DNA from: Paucimonas lemoignei
GTDB lineage: Bacteria; Pseudomonadota; Gammaproteobacteria; Pseudomonadales; Pseudomonadaceae
Length of the DNA stretch: 64,000 nt
Direction of reading: 5' to 3'
Assembly (NCBI GenBank): GCA_900475325.1
Contig: LS483371.1
Coordinates: 4,526,001-4,590,000, forward strand
The notes under the pieces were generated by a model. It had not been told where the DNA came from and did no database searches. It was given only the letters and a program-made list of their open reading frames with translations. Each line of letters starts with the position of its first letter. Positions within the stretch are counted from its first letter, which is position 1. The translations under genes were made by a program, and so were the position numbers. Shown one piece after another: positions 44,189 through 53,094 of this stretch.

Positions 44189-44650
44189 ATGCAAGGCCCG
44201 ACCCGCAGAATCACCCAGGCGGTGCTCTATGAGCTGATCGCCATCAGCGTGCTGTCCCCTTCGCTTGCCTGGGTATATGAAGAAAGCCTGGTCTATTCCG
44301 GCGCCCTCGCGATCATGCTGTCAGCCAGCGCACTGTTGTGGAATGTGCTCTACAACTGGGGCTTCGAGCGCTGGGAAGCACGCCAGGCGCAACGCAGCAG
44401 AACTTGGCAGCGTCGGTTGCTGCATTCCCTGGGTTTCGAAGGCGGTTTGACGCTGATGCTGGTGCCACTGGTGGCGGCCTGGTTGGGTATTTCCTGGTGG
44501 ACAGCATTGATGACCAACCTGGGGCTGTTCGTGTTTTTCTTCGTGTATTCGCTGATCTTTCAGCGGTTATTCGATCACCTGTTCGATGTTCCCGATTCGG
44601 CGAAACAACCGGTGTCGATTATTAAGGGTGAATTAAGTAAGCATGGTTAA
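44189..44650 (+). CDS. PACE family efflux pump (AceI-like)
   Basis: 153 residues, four membrane spans as two tandem bacterial transmembrane-pair domains. The first helix has the conserved Glu in AVLYELIAIS (equivalent to Glu15 of AceI, needed for proton coupling), followed by NVLYNWGFERWEA; the second pair has FEGGLTLMLVPLVAAWLG and FFFVYSLIFQRLFD. PACE pumps export biocides such as chlorhexidine and polyamines. A divergent LysR gene is the expected regulator. Confidence 0.93.
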   Translation: MQGPTRRITQAVLYELIAISVLSPSLAWVYEESLVYSGALAIMLSASALLWNVLYNWGFERWEARQAQRSRTWQRRLLHSLGFEGGLTLMLVPLVAAWLGISWWTALMTNLGLFVFFFVYSLIFQRLFDHLFDVPDSAKQPVSIIKGELSKHG

Positions 44651-44727
44651 TCTGGCTTCAACCAGACAACGGAACGAATCGGTTCCCGCTGGATCAATAA
44701 CTCCAGATCAATCAAAAGGAATGAATA

Positions 44728-45033
44728 ATGAAAACTCTTCACGCCCTGTTCGCTGCTGTTGCCCTGACGACCGTTGCCAGTGTTGCTCAAGCTGATATCG
44801 GCCCTGATGAAGTGGTACGTCTGCATAAAGCCGGCACCGTGATGGACTTCGAAAAACTCAACAAGCTGGCGCTGGACAAGCACCCAGGCTTCACCATCCA
44901 CGATACCGAGCTGGAAAAGCACGCCGAGCGTTATGTGTATCAGGTTGAACTGCGCGACGCCAAGGGCGCCGAGTGGGATGTGGACCTGGACGCCAAGACC
45001 GGTGAAGTCATCAAAGACAAACAAGACAAGTAA
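44728..45033 (+). CDS. periplasmic PepSY-domain protein
   Basis: 101 residues. Signal peptide at about 1-22 (LFAAVALTTVASVAQA). One PepSY-like domain: DEVVRLHKAGTVMDFEKLNK, HAERYVYQVELRDAKGAEWD and DLDAKTGEVIKDK. PepSY domains are found in inhibitors and chaperone-like periplasmic proteins. In pseudomonads such small proteins are often near two-component systems; none is adjacent here. AAAGGAATGAATA gives the ribosome site. Confidence 0.85.
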   Translation: MKTLHALFAAVALTTVASVAQADIGPDEVVRLHKAGTVMDFEKLNKLALDKHPGFTIHDTELEKHAERYVYQVELRDAKGAEWDVDLDAKTGEVIKDKQDK

Positions 45034-45049
45034 GTTATCCCTGTAAGCG

Positions 45050-45110
45050 CTGCCGCAGGCTGCGAATTCGATGTGTCATTCACATTGATTCGCCGCCTGC
45101 GGCAGTTTTT
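45050..45110. terminator. REP-like hairpin with U-run
   Basis: CTGCCGCAGGC (45050-45060) faces GCCTGCGGCAG (45095-45105), followed by TTTTT. It lies between the convergent PepSY and PQQ-dehydrogenase genes and likely ends the PepSY transcript. Confidence 0.7.
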
Positions 45111-45135
45111 GCCGTTAGTTAACCGGTAATAAAAA

Positions 45136-46287
45136 CTATTGCTTCAAACCAACTTTCAAGAGTTGCCCGTCACCCTCGTCGGTCAATACATAGATATAAC
45201 CATCCGGCCCTTGGCGCACATCACGGATGCGTTTTTTGAGATCCCCCAGCAAACGTTCTTCGTGAACAATCTTGTCGCCCTCGAATTCGAGCCGGATCAG
45301 CTCTTCGGTAGCCAATGCGCCAATGAACAGGTTGTGGTCCCAGGCTTTGAAGCGATCTGCGTCATAGAACGTCATGCCACTGATCCCCGGCGATTTCTGC
45401 CAGACGTGGTAGGGCTTGATGGTGCCTTCGACAAACTCGCCCTTGGCTTCGGAAATCGGCACACCGGAGTAGTCGATGCCATGGGTTGCCAGCGGCCAGC
45501 CGTAATTCTGCGCGCGCTCGATGATGTTCACTTCATCGCCGCCTTTGGGGCCGTGCTCGTTGGTCCACAAGGTGCCGGTCCACGGGTTCAGCGCCGCGCC
45601 CTGTTGATTGCGATGGCCATACGACCAGATTTCCGGACGGACATTTTTCTGGCCCACGAACGGGTTATCCGGCGGCACCTTGCCGTCGGCGAACAGGCGC
45701 ACGACTTTGCCCTGCAGCTTGTCCAGGTCTTGTGACGTCGGGCGGGCGTTGTTTTCACCCAGAGCGATGAACAGATAGCCGTCGCGATCGAAGACCATTC
45801 GCGAGCCAAAGTGGTTACCGACTGACAACTTGGGCATCTGACGGAAAATCACGTTGAAATCTTCTAGCCTGGTCAGGTCCTTAGACAGTCGCCCGCGCCC
45901 TGCTGCGGTGCCGGCTTTACCGTCTTCACCCACTTCCGAGAACGTCAGGTAAACCATACGATCTGTGGCGAAGTCAGGGGAAAGCACGACATCCAGCAAG
46001 CCGCCCTGCCCTTGCGCCCAGACCTTGGGCACGCCCGACAGCGGTTTGGACAAGGTGCCGTCCGGCGCAACAATGCGCAGGTTGCCGGGCTTTTCGGTGA
46101 TCAGCATGCCTTTGTTGTCAGGCAGAAACGCCAGGGCCCAGGGGTGATCCAGCCCCTTGGCGACTTCTTCGACACTGATGGTGCCTTGCTCGCTTTTGAA
46201 ATCTTGAACGGGACCGGCTGAGGCGTGCAGCGACAGCGTCAGAACGGCGCTGGCGCAGAGTGTGGCGATCAAGGTTTTACGATGCAT
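45136..46287 (-). CDS. PQQ-dependent aldose sugar dehydrogenase
   Basis: 383 residues. Signal peptide at about 1-24 (ending SLHASA). Six-bladed propeller of the soluble glucose-dehydrogenase/Asd (E. coli YliI) type: LDHPWALAFLPDNKGMLITE, GQGGLLDVVLSPDF, NHFGSRMVFDRDG, EIWSYGHRNQQG, TNEHGPKGGDEVN, ENYGWP-like QNYGWP and SPGISGMTFY. These contain the catalytic His (VGNHFGSR region) and PQQ-contacting Arg/Lys. It oxidises aldoses in the periplasm. The gene for a small Pro-rich exported protein lies 54 bases upstream on the same strand. Confidence 0.93.
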   Translation of the reverse strand: MHRKTLIATLCASAVLTLSLHASAGPVQDFKSEQGTISVEEVAKGLDHPWALAFLPDNKGMLITEKPGNLRIVAPDGTLSKPLSGVPKVWAQGQGGLLDVVLSPDFATDRMVYLTFSEVGEDGKAGTAAGRGRLSKDLTRLEDFNVIFRQMPKLSVGNHFGSRMVFDRDGYLFIALGENNARPTSQDLDKLQGKVVRLFADGKVPPDNPFVGQKNVRPEIWSYGHRNQQGAALNPWTGTLWTNEHGPKGGDEVNIIERAQNYGWPLATHGIDYSGVPISEAKGEFVEGTIKPYHVWQKSPGISGMTFYDADRFKAWDHNLFIGALATEELIRLEFEGDKIVHEERLLGDLKKRIRDVRQGPDGYIYVLTDEGDGQLLKVGLKQ

Positions 46288-46341
46288 GAACGATTCCTTA
46301 TGTGCATGAAAGAGCCCTCGGCGGACGGGGAATGAAAAAAC

Positions 46342-46671
46342 TCAATCGGTGGTTTTGCGCTCGCGGCCGCTACCACTGCCCGAGGGCGGGACAGGCTGCT
46401 GCTTTCGCGTGTCATAACCATTGCGGATGCCGCCGTTTTCCAGCGTCGGTGGGCGCGGGTTGGGCGCAGTACTGGGGCCACGAACCGGGGGAATGCTGGA
46501 TTCGGTACCCTGGCGGCTATTGGGGTTGGCGCGGTGGATCGGGCTGTTGTTCGGATTGCCGCTGTTGATCGTGCTGTTAGGCAGAGTCTGGGCCTGGGAC
46601 ACACCGGCCAGCCCCGCCATAAGCAGGCCGCCCAGTGTCGAAAGTGCAAGAAGTCGCGCAGAACTGTTCAT
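46342..46671 (-). CDS. small exported Asn/Pro/Ser-rich protein
   Basis: 109 residues from ATG 46671, with AAGGTAAG upstream. Signal peptide at about 1-27 (ending GVSQAQ). The mature part is disordered and rich in Asn, Pro, Ser and Gly (LPNSTINSGNPNNSPIHRAN, PPSGSGSGRERKTTD). No domain. It may share a transcript with the PQQ dehydrogenase downstream (54-base gap), but no functional link can be shown. Confidence 0.68.
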   Translation of the reverse strand: MNSSARLLALSTLGGLLMAGLAGVSQAQTLPNSTINSGNPNNSPIHRANPNSRQGTESSIPPVRGPSTAPNPRPPTLENGGIRNGYDTRKQQPVPPSGSGSGRERKTTD

Positions 46672-46862
46672 CACTTACCTTCTGTGGGAAACGGTAACGA
46701 TTCAGGCGTTTGATGGCGATTGCCCATGTAGGTTCGCTTCGGGCCGGTGCGATGAGCAAGTGAAGCGCTCTCAAGTTTGTAACAAGGATGTGCAGGCGCT
46801 CTTCAGGCAATATCCTGTAGACGCTCACAAGCACCTACCGACCTTTGCTCACCGGGATACCC

Positions 46863-47966
46863 ATGACCGACACCCCGCAAGCCGCTCCCGCGCTGAAAGA
46901 AATCTTCAACCTCGCCCGCTTGCAGCACATCGCCGAGCAGACCCAGGCGATTTATCCGGGGTTCGATACCGCTGCATTTCTGGCCCACGTCGCCCACGAC
47001 CTGCAAAGCCAATCGCTGATGCAACGCCTCAATCGCGTCAGCCGCGGCCTGCATGCGGGGCTACCGGAGGATTACCCCGAGGCGCTGGCGATCCTTTATG
47101 AACTGGCGCCGCGCCTGAACAGCAGCTTTGTCAGCCTGATCCTGCCCGAATATGTCGCGCTTTACGGGCAGCACGATTTCGAGCGCTCGATGCAGGCCTT
47201 GAAGTTCTTCACCGCCTTTGGCTCGTCAGAATTTGCCGTGCGGCATTTTCTGCGCCTGGACATGCCCCGCGCGCTGAACATCATGCAGGGCTGGTCGCAG
47301 GACGAAAACGAACACGTGCGGCGCCTGGCCAGTGAAGGCAGCCGCCCGCGCCTGCCGTGGTCGTTTCGCATCGAGCCGCTGATGAAAGACCCGGCGCCTG
47401 TGCTGCCCATCCTCGACGCTCTCAAAGCCGACAGCAGTCTGTATGTGCGCAAGTCCGTGGCCAACCACCTGAACGACATCACCAAGGACAACCCCGAGTG
47501 GGTGCTTGATTACATCGAGGGCTGGTCGCTGGAGAATCCGCACACTGCCTGGATCGCCCGCCATGCGCTGCGTTCATTGATCAAGAAAGGGGATCGCCGG
47601 GCGCTGGGCATCATGGGTGCAGGCCACAAGGCCGAAGTGCGGGTGGACCAGGTCAGCGTCACCCCGCAAACCCTTCGCCTGGGTGAAACCCTGAGCCTGG
47701 CGTTTCGGGTCACGTCCACGTCCCGGCAAAGCCAGCGGCTGATCATCGATTACGCAATTCACTACGTGAAGAAATCCGGCGGCACGTCAGCCAAGGTATT
47801 CAAGCTCAAAACCCTGGAGCTGGCCGCCGGGGAATCGGTGCTGGTGACGCGCAAGCCGCAACTGCGCAACTTCACCACCCGCGTGCATTACGCGGGCAGT
47901 CATGCGCTGGACGTGTTGATCAACGGCGAGTGCCTGGCCACCAGCCGTTTCGATCTGTTGCTCTGA
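46863..47966 (+). CDS. AlkC-like DNA alkylation repair protein
   Basis: 367 residues. Residues about 1-260 are HEAT-like repeats of the DNA-alkylation-repair type: HVAHDLQSQSLMQRLNRVSR, AILYELAPRLNSSFVSLILP, SSLYVRKSVANHLNDITKDN and HTAWIARHALRSLIKKGDRR. A C-terminal Ig-like beta-domain (about 265-365, VRVDQVSVTPQTLRLGETLS) is added, as I recall for AlkC-type glycosylases. AlkC removes small cationic lesions such as 3-methyladenine and 3-methylcytosine. It ends two bases from the convergent histidine-kinase gene. Confidence 0.88.
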   Translation: MTDTPQAAPALKEIFNLARLQHIAEQTQAIYPGFDTAAFLAHVAHDLQSQSLMQRLNRVSRGLHAGLPEDYPEALAILYELAPRLNSSFVSLILPEYVALYGQHDFERSMQALKFFTAFGSSEFAVRHFLRLDMPRALNIMQGWSQDENEHVRRLASEGSRPRLPWSFRIEPLMKDPAPVLPILDALKADSSLYVRKSVANHLNDITKDNPEWVLDYIEGWSLENPHTAWIARHALRSLIKKGDRRALGIMGAGHKAEVRVDQVSVTPQTLRLGETLSLAFRVTSTSRQSQRLIIDYAIHYVKKSGGTSAKVFKLKTLELAAGESVLVTRKPQLRNFTTRVHYAGSHALDVLINGECLATSRFDLLL

Positions 47967-47967
47967 G

Positions 47968-49152
47968 TCAGATCAGCGGCATGCTGAAGGTGAATGTCGT
48001 GCCGTCTTCGCGGGTGGAGCGCACGTCCAGTCGACCGCCGTGGGCTTCGGCAATCTGGCTGGCGATGTACAGGCCCAGTCCCAGCCCGGCCTGGGGCTCT
48101 TCGGTACCGGGCCGCGAATAAGGCTGGAACAGTTGCGGCACCACGTCTTGCGGGATCGGTTCGCCCTGATTGCTGACGCTGATGCACAGCTCGCCCACGA
48201 CGATGCCCGCCAGCACTTCAACCTCACCCTGGCTGTCGCCGTGGGCGATGGCATTGGCGACCAGGTTGGACAGCAACTGGGCAATCCGTTCACGATCACA
48301 GCGCACCCGCTCCAGCCCGCCAATACTTGAACGAATCCTGCGGGTCGGATGAACGTGCTGCACTTCGGCAATCACATGCTGGAGCGCCGCCTCAAGGTCA
48401 TCGCATTCACGCAGGCTCAACGGGATGCCATGGCCCAGTCGCCCCCTGGCGAAGTCCAGCACATCATCGACCAGGTGCGAGGCACGCCTGCCGGAGGTGA
48501 GAATGTGCTGCGCAATCCTGTGGGCCTTTTCGTCCAGCGGCTTGCGCAGCAACAATTCCGCGCTGGCGGTGATGGCGAACAACGGGTTGCGCAGGTCATG
48601 GCCCAGCACGGCAATGAACTGCTCTCGCCATTCAGAGACTTCCCGCTCGGCGCGCAGATCAGCACGGGCTTTTTCGAGGTTTTCCTCAGCCTCGATCTGG
48701 ATACCCAACAGCCGTGCAAACGAGGTCATCATCGTCTCGACCGCTGTGTTTTTAAGCTTCGCGGGCTCGGGATCGAGGGCGCAGATGGTGCCGAAGAACG
48801 AGCCGTCGGACAGAAACACCGGCACCGAAATATAGCTCTGGAATTTGTAGATCTGCGGTGTGTGGTGCAAACGGTATTTATCGTCCTCGTCCACACAGTC
48901 GATGATCACGGCCTCGTGCAGATGCGAGGCATGAATTTCATGGCAAATAGTGGTGGTCAGCTCCAGCTCGCCGCCGGGCAGCAAGCCGAAATTCAGCTTG
49001 TCGAGCACCGCGCAGGCAGTCCAGGATGAGTCTGTCACCCGCGCGACGGCCGCAAAGCCCATGCCGGTGGTTTCGCTGATGACCTGAAGAATGGCAGGTA
49101 CTGCACTTATCCGACCGATTACGGCGACATCTTCGGCGATGGATTGCCTCAT
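47968..49152 (-). CDS. GAF-domain sensor histidine kinase
   Basis: 394 residues, soluble. GAF domain at about 20-165 (FAAVARVTDSSWTACAVLD, YISVPVFLSDGSFFGTICAL). HisKA at about 180-250 with the phosphorylated His in VLGHDLRNPLFAI. HATPase at about 280-390 with LLSNLVANAIAHG (N box) and AGLGLGLYIASQIAEAHGG (G box). No membrane span, so it senses a cytoplasmic signal. There is no response-regulator gene next to it. It is divergent from the AraC gene at 49341. Confidence 0.93.
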   Translation of the reverse strand: MRQSIAEDVAVIGRISAVPAILQVISETTGMGFAAVARVTDSSWTACAVLDKLNFGLLPGGELELTTTICHEIHASHLHEAVIIDCVDEDDKYRLHHTPQIYKFQSYISVPVFLSDGSFFGTICALDPEPAKLKNTAVETMMTSFARLLGIQIEAEENLEKARADLRAEREVSEWREQFIAVLGHDLRNPLFAITASAELLLRKPLDEKAHRIAQHILTSGRRASHLVDDVLDFARGRLGHGIPLSLRECDDLEAALQHVIAEVQHVHPTRRIRSSIGGLERVRCDRERIAQLLSNLVANAIAHGDSQGEVEVLAGIVVGELCISVSNQGEPIPQDVVPQLFQPYSRPGTEEPQAGLGLGLYIASQIAEAHGGRLDVRSTREDGTTFTFSMPLI

Positions 49153-49340
49153 TTCAGTCCTGTTGTATCGAGATGATGGGGAGTGGCGATTTGAAGCCCT
49201 GCGACTTTAGCGCCACTTTGCACAAATCTTCCAGACTTTCAGTCGCGCAGAAGTGCATTCTCACCCATATGAATACCTCAAGAAAAAAATACCACTCATT
49301 TGTTCCGTCGCGTTCTCAAGGCCGTTTGCAGGAGTGACCC

Positions 49341-50177
49341 ATGACCAGCCACAACTGGATCGACTTGAAGCAGGATGCAGAGTCCGGAATTGAGACGATT
49401 CGGGCGCATTTCGAAGGCCACGCCTACGATCCGCACTGGCACGACAGCTACCTGGTGGGTTTCACCGAGCAGGGCGTGCAGCAGTTTCGGTGTCAGCGCC
49501 AGAAGTACATCAGCACCCCTGGGCGGGTGTTTCTGCTGGAGCCGGGTGACATTCATGATGGCGACGCCCCTGCGCCTGAAGGGTTTACCTACCAGACCCT
49601 GTACCTGGACCCCAAATGGCTGGACCGCGAGTTGCACTCGCTGTTCGAGCAAACCCCCAGCCATTGCCAGCTCAGCTTCGCCGCCACCCAGGCCGACGAC
49701 CTGCGGCTGGCCAACGCCACCGCCGTCGCCTTCCGCAGCCTGCATGAGCAGGAAATGCGCATCGTGCGCCAGACCGCCCTGGACCACTTGCTGACGCAAC
49801 TGACCAGCCACCTGCGCTGGCGAACCCTGATCAGCCCGGACCCACGCCTGCCCCTGGTGGCACAGACCGCCAGAGACTTTCTGCACAGCCACATGACGCA
49901 GGACATCGGCCTGGATGATCTGGCGCGGGTAACGGGTGTGGACCGGTTTCGGTTGAGCCGGGCGTTCAAGGCCGCCTTCGGACTGGCACCCCATGCTTAT
50001 CTGATTCAACTGCGCCTGGCCCGAGCGCGACGCTTGCTGGCCGGAGGCCAATCCCCCGTGGAGGTGGCCGCCACGCTGGGCTTCGCCGATCAGAGCCACT
50101 TGGGGCGCTGGTTTCAGCGGGCCTATCGCATGACACCGGCGGTTTACCGCAAGCGCTGCTCAAACCTTCCAGACTGA
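49341..50177 (+). CDS. AraC-family transcriptional regulator
   Basis: 278 residues. Cupin-like ligand domain (about 15-110: HFEGHAYDPHWHDSYLVGFT, GRVFLLEPGDIHDG) and two C-terminal HTH units (about 180-275: IGLDDLARVTGVDRFRLSRA, PVEVAATLGFADQSHLGRWF, QRAYRMTPAVYRK). It lies 52 bases upstream of a LysE-type exporter gene in the same direction, a common regulator-transporter pairing. The ligand is probably an amino acid or amine. Confidence 0.92.
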   Translation: MTSHNWIDLKQDAESGIETIRAHFEGHAYDPHWHDSYLVGFTEQGVQQFRCQRQKYISTPGRVFLLEPGDIHDGDAPAPEGFTYQTLYLDPKWLDRELHSLFEQTPSHCQLSFAATQADDLRLANATAVAFRSLHEQEMRIVRQTALDHLLTQLTSHLRWRTLISPDPRLPLVAQTARDFLHSHMTQDIGLDDLARVTGVDRFRLSRAFKAAFGLAPHAYLIQLRLARARRLLAGGQSPVEVAATLGFADQSHLGRWFQRAYRMTPAVYRKRCSNLPD

Positions 50178-50229
50178 CGCCCGCACAGCGGCGATGATCG
50201 AGATTCGATCAATCACCCAGAGTGGCGTC

Positions 50230-50832
50230 ATGGAACAGTTTTTACCCTTCATGCTGTTTGCCTTTGTTTCCTCGATCACGCCGGGGCCGACCAATATTCT
50301 GGTGCTCACCAACACGTCACGCCACGGCCTGCTGGCCGCTGTGCCTATCGTGATGGGTGCCTGCGCCGGGGCTGCGGGGTTGGTGCTGCTGGTGGGCACG
50401 GGTGTAGGAGATTTTCTCGCCCGGCATCAGACCCTGCAGACGACAATGTCCTGGATCGGCATCGCCTGGCTGAGCTGGATGGCCTGGCAGATCTTCCGTG
50501 CGCCTGCCGCCGCCATTGAGGTCGACGGCGCCAGCAAAGGGCCGCGACTGGGGCTCTGGGGCGCGGCGAGCCTGCAACTGGTCAACCCCAAGACCTGGAT
50601 GATGGCGTTGGCGGTGGTCAGTGTGTTTGCCGGAACAGAGGCCGATCGCACGCTGCGGGTGATGTACCTGGCATTGTTGTTCTTTGTCATCGCCATCCCC
50701 TGCATGTGTGCCTGGGCCGTGCTGGGCGTGAGCGCCGCCAGATTCTTCCGTTCGCCGCTGAGCATGCAACGCTTCAACCGCTGCATGGCAGGGCTATTGC
50801 TGGTGTCGACGTGGTTGACGGTGGTGGTGTGA
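50230..50832 (+). CDS. LysE family exporter
   Basis: 200 residues from ATG 50230, six spans. SSITPGPTNILVLTNTSRHG is the family N-terminal loop and LQLVNPKTWMMALAVVSVF the central one. The AraC gene precedes it and may activate it. Substrate unknown. Confidence 0.9.
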   Translation: MEQFLPFMLFAFVSSITPGPTNILVLTNTSRHGLLAAVPIVMGACAGAAGLVLLVGTGVGDFLARHQTLQTTMSWIGIAWLSWMAWQIFRAPAAAIEVDGASKGPRLGLWGAASLQLVNPKTWMMALAVVSVFAGTEADRTLRVMYLALLFFVIAIPCMCAWAVLGVSAARFFRSPLSMQRFNRCMAGLLLVSTWLTVVV

Positions 50833-50846
50833 AGTTGCCCGACTTT

Positions 50847-50919
50847 TGTAGGAGCTGCCGAAGGCTGCGAAGGCGTTGCGTCAGATAAATCGCTTTCGCA
50901 GCCTTCGGCAGCTCCTACA
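50847..50919. repeat. REP inverted pair (GGAGCTGCCGAAGG type)
   Basis: GTAGGAGCTGCCGAAGGCTG and its complement face each other between the convergent exporter and kinase genes. Confidence 0.88.
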
Positions 50920-50940
50920 AGGTCGGTCCAGGCGAAGCAC

Positions 50941-52116
50941 TCACCCCACCGGCCGCGCCAGGCTGGCCACGAAGGTGGTGCCTTCTTCTTCGCTGGACGT
51001 CAGGCTCACATCGCCCCAGTGCGCGCGGGCGATTTCGCGGACGATGAACAGGCCAAGCCCCACCGTGTGTGCGTCGTTATCGTCGGCGACGCCGAACAGC
51101 ATGGGTTCGAACAGACCGCTGAGCAGGTCCGGCGCAATGGGTGCGCCGTGGTTGTGGACCGATACCTTGATCCATTGGGCTTCAAAGGCCGAGGTCACGA
51201 CAATGTCGCTGTCGGCAGCGCCGTAGGCCACGGCGTTACTGACCAGGTTTTCCACCAGTTCGAACAGGCGGTCGGCATCGGCACTGCACGCCCCCTCGCC
51301 TACCGTTCGATGGATCAAGGTGCGCTCGGGAAACATCAGCCGCAGTTCTCCGACGCACGCGCCGATCACCTTGTGCAGATCAACGGCTTGGGCGAGCACC
51401 GTAATGCCGCGGCCAACCCGGGCCTGAGTGAAGTCCAGCAGATTGACGATCAAACGCTGCGCCCGCTCCACCGAAACCATCACATGCCCGAGGCTGCGTT
51501 GCTGGCGTTCGCTCAGGGTGTCCAGGCCAATCAGGCCGGCCGCCATCTTGATTGCCGCCAACGGGTTGCGCAGGTCATGGCTGACAAAGCCCACCATTTG
51601 TTCGGCGAACGTTGCGCGGATGTCGGCTTCGGTCTGCGCCAGACGCAAGCGGTTCTGCGCGGACGACAGTTCTTTCTGCGAAGCCAATTGTTGCAACAGT
51701 AACTCTTCGGCCATTTTCCGCGACGCGGTCAGTTCGCGCTCGTAGGAGGTGCGCTCCTGGGCGCTAAACAAGGCCAGCTCCTGAAGGTAGCCCTGCGGCG
51801 TCTGTCGGCGCACGGCGTTGAACATCATGCTGACCGTGCTGCCGTCCTGGCGCAGCAGGTCAAGCTTGACCTCGGACACCGAACCACGCATCTGCAGCAA
51901 CGGCAGGCAATGAGTCTGGTGAAAGAGCTTGCCGCCCATGCTCAGCAGGTCCTGAAAGCGGCGCCCCAACAGCGCTTCACGCGGCATCCCCAGCCACTGG
52001 CAGAAGGTCTGGTTGACGCGTTTGATCGTGCCGTTGTCCAGGGTCAGCAGCAAACCGCAGGGCGCGTTCTCGATCAGCTCATCGCTACCCGGCAGGGCGT
52101 CGACATCATTTAACAA
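50941..52116 (-). CDS. PAS-domain histidine kinase, partner of RsbQ-like hydrolase
   Basis: 391 residues, soluble. PAS domain at about 10-125 (IENAPCGLLLTLDNGTIKRV, FCQWLGMPREALLGRRFQDL). A coiled-coil linker (about 125-170) is followed by HisKA with FVSHDLRNPLAAIKMA and HATPase with LVENLVSNAVAYG and HTVGLGLFIVREIARAHWG. Its start overlaps the end of the RsbQ-like gene by 11 bases, so the two are coupled. In Bacillus, RsbQ works with a PAS phosphatase (RsbP); here the output is a kinase instead. Confidence 0.92.
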   Translation of the reverse strand: MLNDVDALPGSDELIENAPCGLLLTLDNGTIKRVNQTFCQWLGMPREALLGRRFQDLLSMGGKLFHQTHCLPLLQMRGSVSEVKLDLLRQDGSTVSMMFNAVRRQTPQGYLQELALFSAQERTSYERELTASRKMAEELLLQQLASQKELSSAQNRLRLAQTEADIRATFAEQMVGFVSHDLRNPLAAIKMAAGLIGLDTLSERQQRSLGHVMVSVERAQRLIVNLLDFTQARVGRGITVLAQAVDLHKVIGACVGELRLMFPERTLIHRTVGEGACSADADRLFELVENLVSNAVAYGAADSDIVVTSAFEAQWIKVSVHNHGAPIAPDLLSGLFEPMLFGVADDNDAHTVGLGLFIVREIARAHWGDVSLTSSEEEGTTFVASLARPVG

Positions 52117-52927
52117 GAGCGACTACTCCAGAATCGGCGAGGAATTGATCAATGGCGTCGATGCAGGTGCCAGGGGCGCTCATATGCGGGCAGTGACCGA
52201 CGTTTTCGATCTGCCGCAACGTGCTGCCCGCGATGACGCGGTGCAGAAAATCCCCGACCTGCACCGGTGCGATCAGGTCATCGCTGCATTGCAGAATCAG
52301 GGTTTTAGTGGTCAGCCGCTGGATTTCCTGACGGTGATCGGACATGAACGTGACACGGGCAAACTGCTTGGCGATCTCCGGGGCGGCGCGGCAGAAACTG
52401 TCGGTCAGCTCCTGGCCCAACTCCGGCTGCTCGGGAGCGCCCATGATGACCGGGGCCATATTGCCGGACCAGCCCAGGTAATTGCTGTCCAGCGCTTCAA
52501 GGAGGGATTCGATGTCTGGCCGGGTGAAGCCGCCGATGTAGTCGCCGTCATTGATGTAGCAAGGGGACGGGCCAATCATCACGTGGGCCGCGAAATGCCC
52601 CGGTTCCTTGAGGTCGGCCAAGGCACCGATCATGGCGCTGACCGAATGGCCGACGTGAATGACAGGTCCGGGTCCGGCAAACTCCTTGACGACCTCCAGC
52701 AGGTCATTGGCATAGCCATCCAGGGAGTCGTATTTGCGCTTGAACCAGGCGGAAGTCTCGGACTGGCCGTTGCCGACCATATCGAACAACACCACTCGAT
52801 AACGCTCGGCAAACAACGGCGCCATGAACCGCCACATGTTTTGATCACAGCCAAAACCATGGGCAAAGATCAGCGTTGCGGGGCCTTCGCCCATGACATT
52901 CACATTGTTGCGTAACTGCACTGACAT
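52106..52927 (-). CDS. RsbQ-like alpha/beta hydrolase
   Basis: 273 residues from ATG 52927. The sequence follows B. subtilis RsbQ closely from memory: FAHGFGCDQNMWRFMAPLFA, VLFDMVGNGQSE, the nucleophile elbow VGHSVSAMIG (Ser near 96), MIGPSPCYIND, LILQCSDDLIAP (Asp) and GHCPHMSAPG (His). RsbQ supplies a small hydrophobic signal to the PAS domain of its partner. The overlapping downstream gene encodes a PAS kinase, so the pair probably forms a hydrolase-gated sensor. The fold is also that of plant strigolactone/karrikin receptors. Confidence 0.92.
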   Translation of the reverse strand: MSVQLRNNVNVMGEGPATLIFAHGFGCDQNMWRFMAPLFAERYRVVLFDMVGNGQSETSAWFKRKYDSLDGYANDLLEVVKEFAGPGPVIHVGHSVSAMIGALADLKEPGHFAAHVMIGPSPCYINDGDYIGGFTRPDIESLLEALDSNYLGWSGNMAPVIMGAPEQPELGQELTDSFCRAAPEIAKQFARVTFMSDHRQEIQRLTTKTLILQCSDDLIAPVQVGDFLHRVIAGSTLRQIENVGHCPHMSAPGTCIDAIDQFLADSGVVALVK

Positions 52928-53094
52928 CCGTATCACCACGCAAGCCGTCCAAAACACCCATCAAATCAATGGAAACGAATGCGCCGAGAGTAGCAGTGGA
53001 ACCCACATGAATGCATCCGGGCCATGAAAAAACTTGTTGGCGCGCAGATATCCGGGCCTCAATAGACGCCGATCAGACTTTTTCCGGACCGACC

